Below, in pieces: positions 12,147 through 22,394 of a stretch of 64,000 nucleotides of DNA. The stretch covers positions 44,299,001 through 44,363,000 of the forward strand of contig CM069876.1 in NCBI GenBank assembly GCA_036172665.1. Direction: 5' to 3'. The notes beneath the pieces were generated by a model that did no database searches, had not been told where the DNA came from, and saw only the letters and a list, made by a program, of their open reading frames with translations. Made by a program: the position numbers and the translations under genes. Position 1 is the first letter of the stretch. Each line of letters opens with the position of its first letter. The stretch is from Prosopocoilus inquinatus (Eukaryota > Arthropoda > Insecta > Coleoptera > Lucanidae).

Positions 12147-12226
12147 GTAGTCGCAGCTCAAAGGTAGAGCGACTCGGCATGACACCAAACGATAAGGGTT
12201 CGAGTCCGGGCAATGACAATTTTTTT
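12147..12226 (+). tRNA. tRNA-like Pol III unit (decayed tRNA or SINE head)
   Basis: An A-box-like CAGCTCAAAGG lies at 12154-12164 and an exact B box GGTTCGAGTCC at 12197-12207, followed by a run of seven T at 12220-12226 that would end Pol III transcription. The spacing fits a tRNA with a 5-base variable loop, and the D stem (GCTC/GAGC) pairs. The acceptor, anticodon and T stems pair poorly and no credible anticodon loop forms. A functional tRNA is therefore unlikely. A tRNA pseudogene or the head of a tRNA-derived SINE is the better reading. Confidence 0.5.
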
Positions 12227-13360
12227 CCTGCCTTATTTCTTATTGTTTCCCAAATACTATTTAAAATCCTTAATGAATTTTCCTTTTTTTTTTTTTTCTT
12301 TTCTTGTAAGTGCGTTCGATCAAACGTGCGCCAGCGAAGTGATTTGGGATCTGGGAACCTCAGTTCGATCAAACGTGACTTTCTGGGAACCTCTTAACAA
12401 GAAAACGCTTTATCGATGATACTAAGATAGTTTTATGGGGCAGTTTGATTTATTCAATCTGATCGCCCCCCCCCCCCTTTTACTTTCACGATACCCGCGA
12501 CGTCTGTCTCGCCAAGTGATGAGGGATCGGGCCGAAACTCGCCGAGGGAGCGATTCCGGCGATCATTTGTACGAGTTGATGGATGAAACACATTACACTA
12601 CCCCCTCGAACCCCCGCCCCCAGGCGATTGCTGATATCTGGATTCGGCGAGAGTTATACAGTTACAAGCTTTTTGTTCAAACCAATAACTCTAAGTGCAA
12701 GTCTTTTTTTTAATAATAATCAATAATAATAGTGATTGAAATAACAAGATAAAGTTCGTTTAGAACACGGTGAAAGATGTGTGGAGGTGTTCCGAGGCCG
12801 CGCGGGATTCGGCACGGTCGATTTGAGTGTACAGCCGTGCTCGTCATTACACCTGTCTTATTTTGTACCGTGATTTAGACAAAAAGAAATTCACTCGGTG
12901 AAACACAAAAGCACACGTTAAACCGGAAGGCTTTTAAAATAGGATACACGACGCTCATGAAGACAGGTTTTTTTTTATTTTAATTTTTTACGTTTTGCGT
13001 TTTGCTTAAATTAGTTTTGAACGGTGGGGTGGCGGGAGCTGTCAGGAAGGGCGGGCGGCGGTTTTTCATTTTGTTGGCCGAAGCTGAACCGGAGGACAGA
13101 TAATTTTAATGAGACTTCTCCCTCCACGAAGAATAAATTCCATTTCGCTTGACGTTCTGTTAATTTGATTCGTACTCCCCGTTCGCCCGCCGCTCGGCTT
13201 GTTGTATAGTTTATTGTCGTCGGAATTGAAGTTTACAACGCAATGCAGTTGGCAAACTCGATTGAAACTTGCTATCTACCGCCATGTCGGCCTCCAATTT
13301 CCAATGACGTCGTTGTATACTCAAGGAGAAATAAAATTGTGACGGAAAGCTTTTTTTTTT
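12227..13360. other. Noncoding DNA, no gene seen
   Basis: There is a T-rich stretch at about 12283-12300, a C run near 12467-12478, and GC-richer unique DNA at about 12780-13200. A 92-codon plus-strand frame at 12435-12713 resembles no family I recognise and lacks splice or promoter context, so it is not called as a gene. Confidence 0.5.
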
Positions 13361-13486
13361 TGGATAAATACAAGGAAATGAGGATTTAATTTTGTTAATG
13401 TTAGCAGTGTATGGGCCCTTTGTTTTGAATAAATACAAGGAAATAAGGATTTAATTTGTTAATGTTAGTAGTGTATGGGCCCTATC
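13361..13486 (+). repeat. Short tandem duplication, two copies of about 63 bp
   Basis: AAATACAAGGAAAT followed by AGGATTTAATT, GTTAATGTTAG and GTGTATGGGCCCT is present twice in a row. The copies differ at only a few positions, so the duplication is recent. Confidence 0.9.
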
Positions 13487-13974
13487 GGGACATCCCCAAT
13501 TTCATTGTAAAGTTTTCAATCCTGGTTTCATCCCCCCAAAAAAAAAAAATGATTCCTGTAAAATCTACTAATTTCCAATTGGAATAATTAATTTTCTTCT
13601 TTTGCATTTGACGTTCCAACTTTTTGTATTTCTTTTTAAAGCGCTGAGAATAGCTTGCGACGGAAGTCGTTCCAATTTCAAGGAGATTGAAATGGATCGG
13701 TTGTTTTCGATTGCGAAAATAAACGTCCCGGATACTGCAAACATATTCCGGAAAACGGCCTGCTTATCCGGTGCCCGGAGCATGCCTCCGGGATTACAGA
13801 AACCGCGAGCTCGACCTGAGCCAAGTTTGTTTCCGCTTCGCTTCTGTATGTACAGCTCCTTTGCCGCTCGTTTCGATAAATATTTTGCGCAGAACGTTCA
13901 AAATTATTATTATTATTATTATCTAAACAAAAAACATTATATCATTTTATTCTAACCTTCAGCTGAACGCATTT
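13487..13974. other. Noncoding DNA with (TTA)n microsatellite
   Basis: A short (ATT)n run lies at about 13904-13920. A 117-codon plus-strand frame (13602-13955) and a 71-codon minus-strand frame overlap here. Neither shows a known domain, so neither is called. Confidence 0.45.
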
Positions 13975-14287
13975 GTTTATTCTCCATGCATTTCTTTAAG
14001 TGTTTTGAAAAGTGAATCCAACGCATTCGGCCCACTTTACATTTACAAGAAGTTACATACATTAACAACCATATAGTTTACGATATTATATTAATCTTTA
14101 CTGTGTGCTTATTTCTTACAATATTTTATGTCGATCGCCTTTTGTTTAGCCTGCGTACAATTCTTTATTGCTTTAAAAAGAGAAGCCATTGAGTACTTGA
14201 AGTCACATTACAGAACATGAAGTTACGTTGTATAACTCTCTGCTCTCGCTTGTTTCTTATTGCATTTTACGTCGATCTTTTACTTAT

Positions 14288-14290
<3 letters not shown>
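13975..14290 (+). repeat. AGTTACGTTG-type repeat, flank of the LINE
   Basis: Contains TTCTTTATTGCTTTAAAAAG, ACATGAAGTTACGTTGTATA and ATTTTATGTCGATC. The same elements recur at about 18420-18560 on the other side of the LINE and inverted at about 31370-31930. The LINE seems to have landed inside an older repeat array. Confidence 0.65.
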
Positions 14291-14329
<39 letters not shown>

Positions 14330-14330
14330 A
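14291..14330. repeat. (CT)n(TA)n microsatellite at the LINE 3' end
   Basis: A (CT)n run passes into an (AT)n run directly beside the 3' end of the minus-strand LINE. RTE-like elements commonly end in short tandem repeats instead of poly(A), so this may be the element's own tail. Confidence 0.6.
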
Positions 14331-14373
14331 TCATATTCCCTTTTACCCACAGGGTGTCGGGAGTAAGGTTGTT

Positions 14374-17333
14374 CTAGCCATAGACAAATTTGCGACACTC
14401 TTTTTTGTCTCTTGCTAATAACTTGGCTTCATTCCATGTCTTTCCTCTGTCTATCAATAATTTTCCTATCGTACTCTCCCATGTTTCTCTTGGTCTTCCC
14501 CTTTTCCTCCTTATTATTTTCGCTTCCCAAATTCCTTTTACTTGTCTGTTGTTGTTCATTCTTTGTAGATGTCCCCACCAGCTTATTTGACGTTGTTCTA
14601 TGTATTCTAATATTGATTGCGCTTCAAGGTCTCCTCTTATTTGTTCATTTCTGATCTTATCCTTTCTTGTTACTCTTCTGGTTCTTCTTAGGTACTTCAT
14701 TTCCGTTGCTTGAATTTTACTTTTCTGTTTTCTTGTTAGTGTCCAAGTTTCACATCCATATGTTAATATAGGTCTATAGACTGCTTTGTAAACGTTCATT
14801 TTTGTTTTGGATGGATATTTCTTTTTTATTAATAAAGGTTTTGTTTATGCTGTGGTAGACTTTGATTGCGTTTTCTATTCTTTTGTTTATTTCTTTTTCT
14901 TGTCTTCCTGAAGTTTCTATTGTGACTCCTAAGTATTCAAACACTTCTACTTGTTCTATTTTTACTCCGTCTAAATGTACATTTAAGTTTTCTTCTTTTT
15001 CTGTTACTGCCATAATCTTTGTCTTTTCCGAATTCATTTTCATACCACTACTTTCCAGTACCTCCTTCCAAATTTCTAAATTCTTCTGTAATTCTTTCTC
15101 TGTTGATGTAATTATTACGACATCGTCAGCATAGGCACATTCTTTTATTTCTATTGGTTGCAGATTTTTGTATCCTACAAATAAGCTCTTAGTTCTTACA
15201 TTACATTTCCTGATGATGTGATCCATGAACAAAGTAAAAAGTGTCGGGCTCATTCCTCGAACTTATCTCAATCCTTCTTTAGTTGTAAATATTTCAGATT
15301 TCATATTTCTGAATATTACTACATTTTTCGTGTTCGCATACAAACTTTGAACTACTCTGCTCATCTTGCTGTCTACTCCTCTTTCTTCTAATATGTCCCA
15401 TACTATTTTTCTTTGTACTTTGTCGAAGGCTTTTTGTATATCTATGAATGCCATATAAGCTTCTCCTCTTTTCAGTTTGGTCTTTTCTATTATCTGTTTT
15501 ATCGTGAATATATGGTCTTGCCCGCTTCTGCCCTTTCTAAAGCCGCTTTGAGATTCGGTCAGAGTTACTTCTATGATATCTCGTAGTTTCACATTTAGGA
15601 TTTGTTCATACAACTTCATTCCCGTGCTTAGTAATATTATACCTCCGTAATTGTTACATTCTTTTATATCTCCTTTTTTTAAAATTGGCAAAATCATTCC
15701 TGTTTCCCAGTCATTAGGTATATCTTCTTCCATCCAGGCTTTATTCATGATTTCTAGTAATACTTGTTTTCCTGTTTCTCCAATACTCTTCATCATTTCA
15801 GTCGTTATTCTATCTTGTCCTGGTAATTTACCATTTTTCAATTTGCGTAATGCTTCTTTTAGTTCTTCCATAGTGATTCTTTCTTCGTTGTTTATTATCC
15901 CTGTTTTGTTTGCAATTATTTCTGTCCCTTTTTCTGCCCCTGCTAGCAAGTTCATGAAATATTCTCGCCATCTTTCCATTATTTCTTTTTCTTCTGTTAG
16001 TATACTTCCTTTTGAATCTTTTATGTACATTGCCTGGTTTGTTTTCTGCTTCCTTATGTTTTTTATTACTTTAAAAAACACTTTCTGGTTGCTTTTACTA
16101 TCTTCTTCAAGCTTTGTTCCAAATTCTGTCCATGTTTTCTCTTTTGTTTCAAGTATCATCCTCTTAACGATTTGTCTTTGTTGTTTGTATTCTTCATAAG
16201 CTTCCTCTGTTTTTTTTTTTTTGTAAATACAATTGCCATTTTCTTTTCTTTATTTTTACTTGTTTCTGTATTTCCTTTGTCCACCATGCCGTTTGCTTTC
16301 TAACATTAGTCGTCTTACATGTCCCGCATACTTTTTTGGTTACTTCAATCATTACTTCCTTGAATGTGTTCCACATCTGTTCGACGTTCATTGATTCCTT
16401 GTTTCTCATTCATATTTCCATTTCTAAGTTCATCTTTTCTTCATATTCTGATCTGACTGTTTCATCCAGTAACTTATATGACCTTATAGTTTCATGTTCT
16501 ATCTTCTCTGGTTTCTTATTTATGCTATTTCTGCATTTCGCCTCATTTCTTATTCTCATTATTACTAAATAATGATCGCTGTGTATTTCCGGTCCCCTTT
16601 TAACTTTTGTGTCGACGATTCGTCTTCTGTTTTCTTTTTCTATTAGGATATAATCTATTATTGATTTTTCTCTCCTTCTCGGTTCCACTCTTGTGTATTT
16701 ATGGATATCCTTATGTTGGAAAAAAGAGTTTGTGATCATTAGATTGTTCATTTGGCAATATTCCAGCATTCTTTTCCCGTTATTATTTCTTATCGGTTCT
16801 CCATATTGTCCAAGTACTGTTGAGTATGTATTATCTTTTATGCCAACTCTACTGTTAAAATCTCCCATTACAAATATGTCCCCCTTGCTTTCTTCTGTAA
16901 TCTTGGTTAGCTCTTCCCAAAAGATTTCTTTGATTTCCGTTTTCTCGTCTTCATTAGGTCCATAAATGCATATTAATGTGATAATACTTTTTTCTGTAAT
17001 TCTCAGTTCTATTATCAGTATTTTTTCGGAAAAAGCCTCCCATTTATTTATTTTATTTGTTAGTTTTTGGTATATTATACATCCCACTCCTGCTGCTGCT
17101 CTCTTATTGTTTTCTATTCCACTGTAGAATAATATATGTCCATTATCTAGCTCTATACATCCTTTTCCCTTTCTTTTTGTTTCGGATATAGCTAATATGT
17201 CCAGCCCACCATCTTCAAATTCTTTTGTTAATTCTTTCTCTTTCCCACTTAAACTTCTAATGTTCCAAGTTCCTATTTTCATCACTCTTTCTTTTTTTCT
17301 TTCTTGGTTTGTCATCGACATTGTTTTCTCCAC
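14374..17333 (-). pseudogene. LINE ORF2: endonuclease-reverse transcriptase, four lesions
   Basis: The N-terminal part (17333-16410) is an APE-like endonuclease. It has KIGTWNIRSL, then ISETKRKG, IYGPNED, GDFNSRVG and the catalytic SDHYLV near its end. The RT follows with FIDIQKAFDKV, KEGLR next to MSPTLFTLFMD, and the catalytic AYADDVVIIT. The C-terminal part has YRPILTYGCETWTLT and ends at 14374. The lesions are a TGA near 16410-16412 in frame, a frameshift in a T run at about 16210-16222, a TAA at 15263-15265 (where GLRQG is usual), and a frameshift near 14798-14815. The usual role is nicking target DNA and copying the element RNA at the nick. Length without the breaks is about 985 residues, normal for RTE ORF2. 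Confidence 0.9.
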
Positions 17334-17516
17334 TTTGCGCTTATCTGTTTTTTTTTAATTCTTGCCTTTGCTCGTTTTTTCCAGTTTTAATCATGTCTAC
17401 TTTAATATTTCCTGATATTCTTTGTTTGGTATTTTTGTTTATTTTTGTTTTGCCGTTTTTCATGTCCTTTACCGTAGCTAGTTCGTTTACTTTGTGTTTA
17501 TTCCTATCGGTTTTAT

Positions 17517-18251
17517 TTAGTTTTTTGGGCTTGTTAATTCTAAAAGTCCTTTGTTTTTATTCCATCTCCATTCTTTTCCGTTTGCAATTATTTTGTTATA
17601 TCCCTGTTTTACTTCTTTTCCATTCAACCTTTCTTCCTTTGCTTTCTTTCTTATTTGTCGCTGTTTTTCTCTTTCTTGCCTCGTCAGGTCGTTGTTAATA
17701 TATACTTCTCCCTCTTTGTAATTCTTTAACTTGTGCTTATTTGCCATAATTTTCAATTTTTCTTGCTCGTTTTCTAATTCAATTAAACAGGTCTTTTCCC
17801 CTATTTGTTGGACTTTTTTCATTTGAGTTAATACGTTGAGATGTTTGTTTATGAATTTATTCATCATTTCTTTTAGCTCAGTTGCGTCTTTTGAGCTTAC
17901 CTTTATACCACTTACAATAATATTGTTTTTCTTTTTATCTTTTTCCATCCATTCAAAATTATTTTTCATATTTTGTATTTCTCTCTTAATTTCTGAGTTT
18001 TCTTGTCTTAATCTTTCGTTTTCTGCTTTTATCTTTTCCATTTCCTTTGAGTATTCTTCTTGTTCTTTTCTTACCTGATGTATTTCTGTTTTTATATCAG
18101 TTTTCATTTCTTGTATCATTTTTATTATCATATCTAATTTTTCCTCATTCTTTTCTCTCTGTTTTATGGGTGATCTGGTTATTTTTTTTGCTTCTCTCGA
18201 AACCTTCTTTGCAATCTCCTCCCTCCATTCTCCTTTTCTTTGTTTGATCAT
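17517..18251 (-). CDS. LINE ORF1: coiled-coil nucleic-acid-binding protein
   Basis: A 244-residue open frame rich in Lys and Glu. Residues of about 40-105 form a long predicted coiled coil (ERLRQENSEIKREIQNM is typical). An NNIIVSGI segment follows, as at the start of the RNA-binding domain in L1-type ORF1 proteins. A basic C-terminus comes last. In this family ORF1 trimerises and coats the element RNA. The frame is intact although ORF2 is broken. It ends about 180 bases before the first ATG of ORF2. An upstream ATG at about 18273 is in another frame and could be the original start if a base was lost. Transposon protein, not a host gene. Confidence 0.75.
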   Translation of the reverse strand: MIKQRKGEWREEIAKKVSREAKKITRSPIKQREKNEEKLDMIIKMIQEMKTDIKTEIHQVRKEQEEYSKEMEKIKAENERLRQENSEIKREIQNMKNNFEWMEKDKKKNNIIVSGIKVSSKDATELKEMMNKFINKHLNVLTQMKKVQQIGEKTCLIELENEQEKLKIMANKHKLKNYKEGEVYINNDLTRQEREKQRQIRKKAKEERLNGKEVKQGYNKIIANGKEWRWNKNKGLLELTSPKN

Positions 18252-18419
18252 CAGTTGATGAATCGCTATACATTTTATTTATTCTAATAAGTCTCAGCAC
18301 TTGCGTATTATTTGCTTACTTTCTGACCGGGTTTGTCTCTTTGTTTTTATGATTATTAATTATTAATTAATTACAGCACGCTATCATCATCAAGAAAAAT
18401 TTAGCGTTTATCTACTCAT

Positions 18420-19070
18420 TATTCTTATTCTCTATACAATTTTTTATTGCTTTAAAAAGCGGTGCCTTTACATTTGCCCCGCTTTACATGTCATATTGAA
18501 GAAAACATGGAGTTACATTAAGTTACGTGCAGTTACGTTGCATGATTCTCTTCTCTGCGCGCGCAAGTTTGTGACCATATTTTATTATTTTATTTATTTA
18601 TTTATTTTTTTTTCGTTTTGACAGACGATCCTCTTAAGTAAGCAAGCAGGCAAATCAGTTCTTCCAGAACAATGTTGTTTTATTTAATCTTTCAAGACCT
18701 CTTCCAATAAACAAAAGAAAAACAGAAATATCACTTTACTCCACAGGAAATGAATTCAACATCGAGTTACATTAAGCTACTTGGAGTTACATTGCATAAT
18801 TATTTCGGAATCGAACGAATGCTGTTTTGATTACACATTTTAAAAGTGACTTTTATTTTATAATTTCGCCCTCTTTTTTATTGCAGTGACTACAACATCA
18901 CAGAGACTAAAAAAAAAACTGAGAAATGTAAACGTATTTTAATAAAATTATTCAGTAAACACGTGATTACGATTGCGTTTGCCCTTCACTCTACATAAAG
19001 TTACAATAAAGAACATTAAATGAACATTAAATTACATAAAGTTACGTTGCGTAATTGTGTCAGTTTTTAC
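18420..19070 (+). repeat. About 257-bp tandem repeat with AGTTACATTAAGTTACG block
   Basis: AGTTACATTAAG is at about 18512 and 18766, and a related TTACATAAAGTTACGTTG at about 19032, giving spacings near 254-266 bp. Each copy also has TTTACATT and a TGCATAATT-like end. Related segments are at 13975-14290, and inverted at 31370-31930. Confidence 0.7.
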
Positions 19071-19072
19071 GC

Positions 19073-19800
19073 ACCATCGGAAATGATTTTTTTTCGTGCA
19101 ACTGCCGCAGCCAACCGTCGAAAATCAACTGCGCAGCCCTAGGACCATCCCCTAGCTAACGCGCAGCCCTTTTGCATAATTTGGTTTTCTACAAATATTC
19201 GAGATTCGAGGTTGCAGTTGCATATCTCCGGCCCTGCTGACCCTTTCTGCCAAAGCTCATCTCAATGGAACTATAAATAACGAAGCTATTAATTCCCTTT
19301 TAATGCTGACGTCACAACCAGCTTTTAACTTTAAAAAAAATCCACTTTTTATTATAGCCCTTAAGGCCAATTTCGAAGCACCATCGGAAGTGGATTTTTT
19401 TTCATGCAATTGCCGCAGCCAATCATCGAAAATCAACTGCGCAGCCCTAGGATCATCCCCTAGTTAACGCGCAGCCCATCTGTATAATTTGGTCTTCTAC
19501 AAAAATTCGTGATTCGAGGATGTGGTTGCACAACTTAGGACCTTCTGACATTTTCTGGAAAACCTCATCTCTATCGAACCATAAATCAGGAAGCTATTAA
19601 TTCCCTTTTAATGCCGACGTCAACCCCAGCTTTTAACTTTAAAAAATCTACTTTTTATTTATAGCCTTTAAGACCAATTTCGAAGCACCATCGGAAGTGG
19701 ATTTTCTTTCATGCAGCTGCCGCAGCCAATCGTCGAAAATCAACTGCGCAGCCCTAGAATCATCCCCTAGCTAAAGCGCAGCCCTTCTGTATAATTTGGT
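19073..19800 (+). repeat. About 307-bp tandem repeat, GCGCAGCCCT family, 2.4 units
   Basis: CACCATCGGAA begins units near 19073, 19379 and 19687. Each has TCGAAAATCAACTGCGCAGC, then ATCATCCCCTAG and a second GCGCAGCCC, TTCTACAAA(A/T)ATTC and ATTAATTCCCTTTTAATGC. It is the reverse-complement relative of the 346-bp satellite at 32160-34400. The order relative to the AGTTACATTA repeat is mirrored there. Confidence 0.85.
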
Positions 19801-20602
19801 CTTCTACAAAAATTTAAAAAATTAAATTTAAATTTTCTGTTCGTAACTGTACAACATAGTTTCGAGATTGCGTTTGCGTGCAAAAAATATGTAACGAAAA
19901 AACGGCTATTACGGCTGTAATTATAACGGCGCTGGCGCCATCTGTACCGAAGTACTGTGAGGTCGCAGCGTTAATTAAAAACAATAACGATTTGTTGCTA
20001 AGGGCAACCGCACCTCGTTTCAAAACTTACTAGACGGTGTTTAGTATCAAATAGCGCGGACCGTTTTCAACTTTTTGATGCGAAGTATAAAAAAAAAAAC
20101 TAAAAACACGCAGTAATTTCGAAATAGTTTGTTTTTAATTGGATTTTTTACCTCGTCCACATTTATTTGGTATATGGGAAAGGAGAAGTGACATTAGGTG
20201 AAGTTTTAATATTGAAAAAAGTGCCGAAACAAAAATCCCCCCCCCCTCTATATTTCTGAAACGGATCGCTTTAGAACGAAATTTGATTTGATTGAGTTTT
20301 TTACTTAGCTTGAATGGCTTGGCACGTGGGTGCATTGGTGACATTCAGTCACCGAAACACCCTGTATATTATCTATGTTGCGCTTTTATTAATAAAGGCG
20401 GATGCAGTACAGAATCTTATAAAAAAAAAAAACAACACACCCGTGAAGAATTGTGTCTTCTACATCCGCGAAATTAATCGAGGAAACTGAGTGATTGAAA
20501 AAAAAAATTGAATAAAAAAAAAAATAAACAATCTTTCAATGAGGAACATGACGTGTCATTAGGTTAAGAGATTTCGAGTCTCGAAGAACCCGGAAGATCG
20601 AT
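19801..20602. other. Noncoding DNA; minus-strand ACAGGGTGTTTCGG repeat start
   Basis: A GGCGCCATCTGT core is at 19934-19947, in the same strand sense as the array at 0.6-2.6 kb. The minus strand reads TACAGGGTGTTTCGGTGAC from about 20369 downward, a typical start for the dispersed repeats seen elsewhere here. C runs and A runs are present. No gene is supported. Confidence 0.5.
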
Positions 20603-22322
20603 TAGTTTAGTTTAGTTTATTGTGTGTTAAACATAAAATAACAAATAAAATAACAAATAAACTTAATGAATAGTTAATAAGTTCATGCCTATATTAATTA
20701 ATTAATGAGTGAGTTAATAACATTAACATTATAAGTAGTTAATAACATATTAACAACATATTAACATAAATTAATTGAAGAAAAATAATTAAATAAGGAA
20801 AAAAGAAAAATAATTAAATAAAGAAAAGTACACACAACCACAAGGCATAGATTCAGTTACAAACAAGTCTGTACTGATCTTCCATCTATGCCTTGAAGAA
20901 ATTGAGGATCCAGAGTAAATAAAATGCCTATTGAATAACTTAAACTAAAATAAAGAACTAAAAATAAAATAGCTAAAAAAACACAAAAAAAAAAAAATAT
21001 GTTCTGCGAGTGCCCGTACACCACCACTTTTCTTCCCATTTCCTTTTGAACCGGTATAAGGTAGAATTATAAAAAAAAAAAAAAATTTATTTCATAGAGC
21101 CCTCGGCCACTAAACCACACTGAATTTGAAATAAAAATTTGCCAATATCGTTTTTAAACTTTTTTAGATTTGAATAAGAAAATTTATTTAAAAGATTATT
21201 ACAAGCAAAATTATTATATATGTAGAGTTGATAAGAAAAAGAGCGTTCATACAGAGATGACTTATGAAAAGGAGGAGATATACGACCTCTAAATCTAGTA
21301 TTGATATTATGTACATCACATCTGTATGTGATATTATTTACAAGATATGGTGGTTTATGAGTAGTCAGTACTTTTTGAAAGAGACAGTAAGATTGTAATC
21401 TTCTGCGATTCTCCATATTCAACCAGCCAGCGTCTACTAATTTATGAGAGATATGATCAAATTTACGTATGCCATAGATAAATCTTAGACAATTATTTTG
21501 AACCTTCTGAATGCTGTAGATGGAGACTGAATCAATGGCGGTATGATAGACTGGAGAGCAGTAAGTAAACTGACTCAATACTAAAGCTTCACATAATTGT
21601 TTCTTTATTTGTACACTGAAACATGATCTATAAGGAAATATTTTTTTTAAATTAGCGTAAGCATTGTTGATATATGTTGACACTTGATCTCGATAGCGAA
21701 ATGAGTTATCTAACATTAAACCTAGGCTCTTGCCTTTCTCAACTACTGGCAGACGCACATCGTTAATATAAATTTTAACAGTTTTCGATAGGTCACTACA
21801 TATTTTCTTTTTACCAAATAATAAAAGTTTTGATTTATCTGGATTGATATTGAGTGTATGTTGTAATGCTATTGAATAAATACTATTTAAATCTTCGTTG
21901 ATTTCAGTCTCAGCTCTACGCCACTCAGAAGGTTTAAATGAATGATATAACTGCACATCATCCGCATACATATGCCAAACGCAGTGTTTCACGTATTTTA
22001 GTAAATTAGCAGTATAAAGTACAAATAATAACGGACCCAGGATTGAACCCTGAGGGACACCGCATAAAATATGTAAAGGTTCAGATAAAATGTTATTAAT
22101 ATCAACAGTTTGAAAACGTTCACTCAAATAACTCTTTACTAGTAAAACCGCATTAGGACCTAACCCCAGATATTTTAATATTGCTAAGATTAAAGGATGA
22201 TTTACTGTATCGAAAGCTTTACTAAAGTCAAGGAGAGCGAGTAATGTCATGTCTCCAGCATCTGAAGCTTTGAGAATGTCATCTGTAACCTTTAGCAGCG
22301 CTGTAGTACAGCTGTAACAGCT
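20603..22322 (-). mobile_element. 5'-truncated CR1/jockey-like LINE
   Basis: The minus strand carries the RT half of a non-LTR retrotransposon, starting abruptly at about 22322 inside the RT domain. This is the usual result of incomplete reverse transcription. The 3' UTR runs from 21086 to about 20603 and ends in short ACTAA-type tandem repeats (TTAGTTTAGTTTAGTTTA on the plus strand), as in CR1-like elements. No endonuclease or ORF1 is present. Confidence 0.8.
21087..22316 (-). CDS. CR1/jockey-like reverse transcriptase, partial, open
   Basis: The frame is open from the truncation point near 22316 to the stop at 21087, about 409 residues. An internal ATG is at 22250. Motifs in order are TTALLKVTDDI, LLDFSKAFDTVNH, GVPQGSILGPLLFVLY, the catalytic MYADDVQLY, and NPDKSKLLLFG. 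The C-terminal thumb region ends in FQIQCGLVAEGSMK. All visible catalytic residues are kept and there is no frameshift, so the copy is young. Without its 5' part and promoter it should not be able to move. It is transposon sequence, not a host gene. Confidence 0.85.
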   Translation of the reverse strand, partial: YSCTTALLKVTDDILKASDAGDMTLLALLDFSKAFDTVNHPLILAILKYLGLGPNAVLLVKSYLSERFQTVDINNILSEPLHILCGVPQGSILGPLLFVLYTANLLKYVKHCVWHMYADDVQLYHSFKPSEWRRAETEINEDLNSIYSIALQHTLNINPDKSKLLLFGKKKICSDLSKTVKIYINDVRLPVVEKGKSLGLMLDNSFRYRDQVSTYINNAYANLKKIFPYRSCFSVQIKKQLCEALVLSQFTYCSPVYHTAIDSVSIYSIQKVQNNCLRFIYGIRKFDHISHKLVDAGWLNMENRRRLQSYCLFQKVLTTHKPPYLVNNITYRCDVHNINTRFRGRISPPFHKSSLYERSFSYQLYIYNNFACNNLLNKFSYSNLKKFKNDIGKFLFQIQCGLVAEGSMK

Positions 22323-22394
22323 GGTTTTCTTGTACGTTCCCGCTCTACTTAAGTACTTTTCCCTTACCGATTATTACGTAAGCGCTGCACATCG

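Larger units (their letters stand above)
14331..18345 (-). mobile_element. Nearly full-length APE-type LINE (RTE-like), inactivated
   Basis: A two-ORF non-LTR retrotransposon on the minus strand. ORF1 (18251 to 17517) is a coiled-coil protein. ORF2 (17333 to 14374) has an apurinic-type endonuclease and then a reverse transcriptase. The 3' end meets a microsatellite and the 5' boundary is approximate. Two nonsense codons and two frameshifts break ORF2, so this copy is dead, but the damage is light and the insertion looks fairly young. The clade is uncertain: the C-terminal YGCETWTLT region suggests RTE or a relative such as Daphne. Confidence 0.85.

Noticed and set aside
12435..12713. A 92-codon plus-strand frame with a polar, coding-like composition.
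   Set aside because: It crosses a C run, has no known motif, and has no splice or promoter signal that would make it an exon.
15651..16199. A 182-codon plus-strand hydrophobic frame.
   Set aside because: It is the antisense shadow of the LINE reverse transcriptase.
17309..17698. A 129-codon plus-strand membrane-like frame.
   Set aside because: It is antisense to the LINE ORF1-ORF2 junction, and its hydrophobicity comes from the Lys/Glu-rich coding strand.
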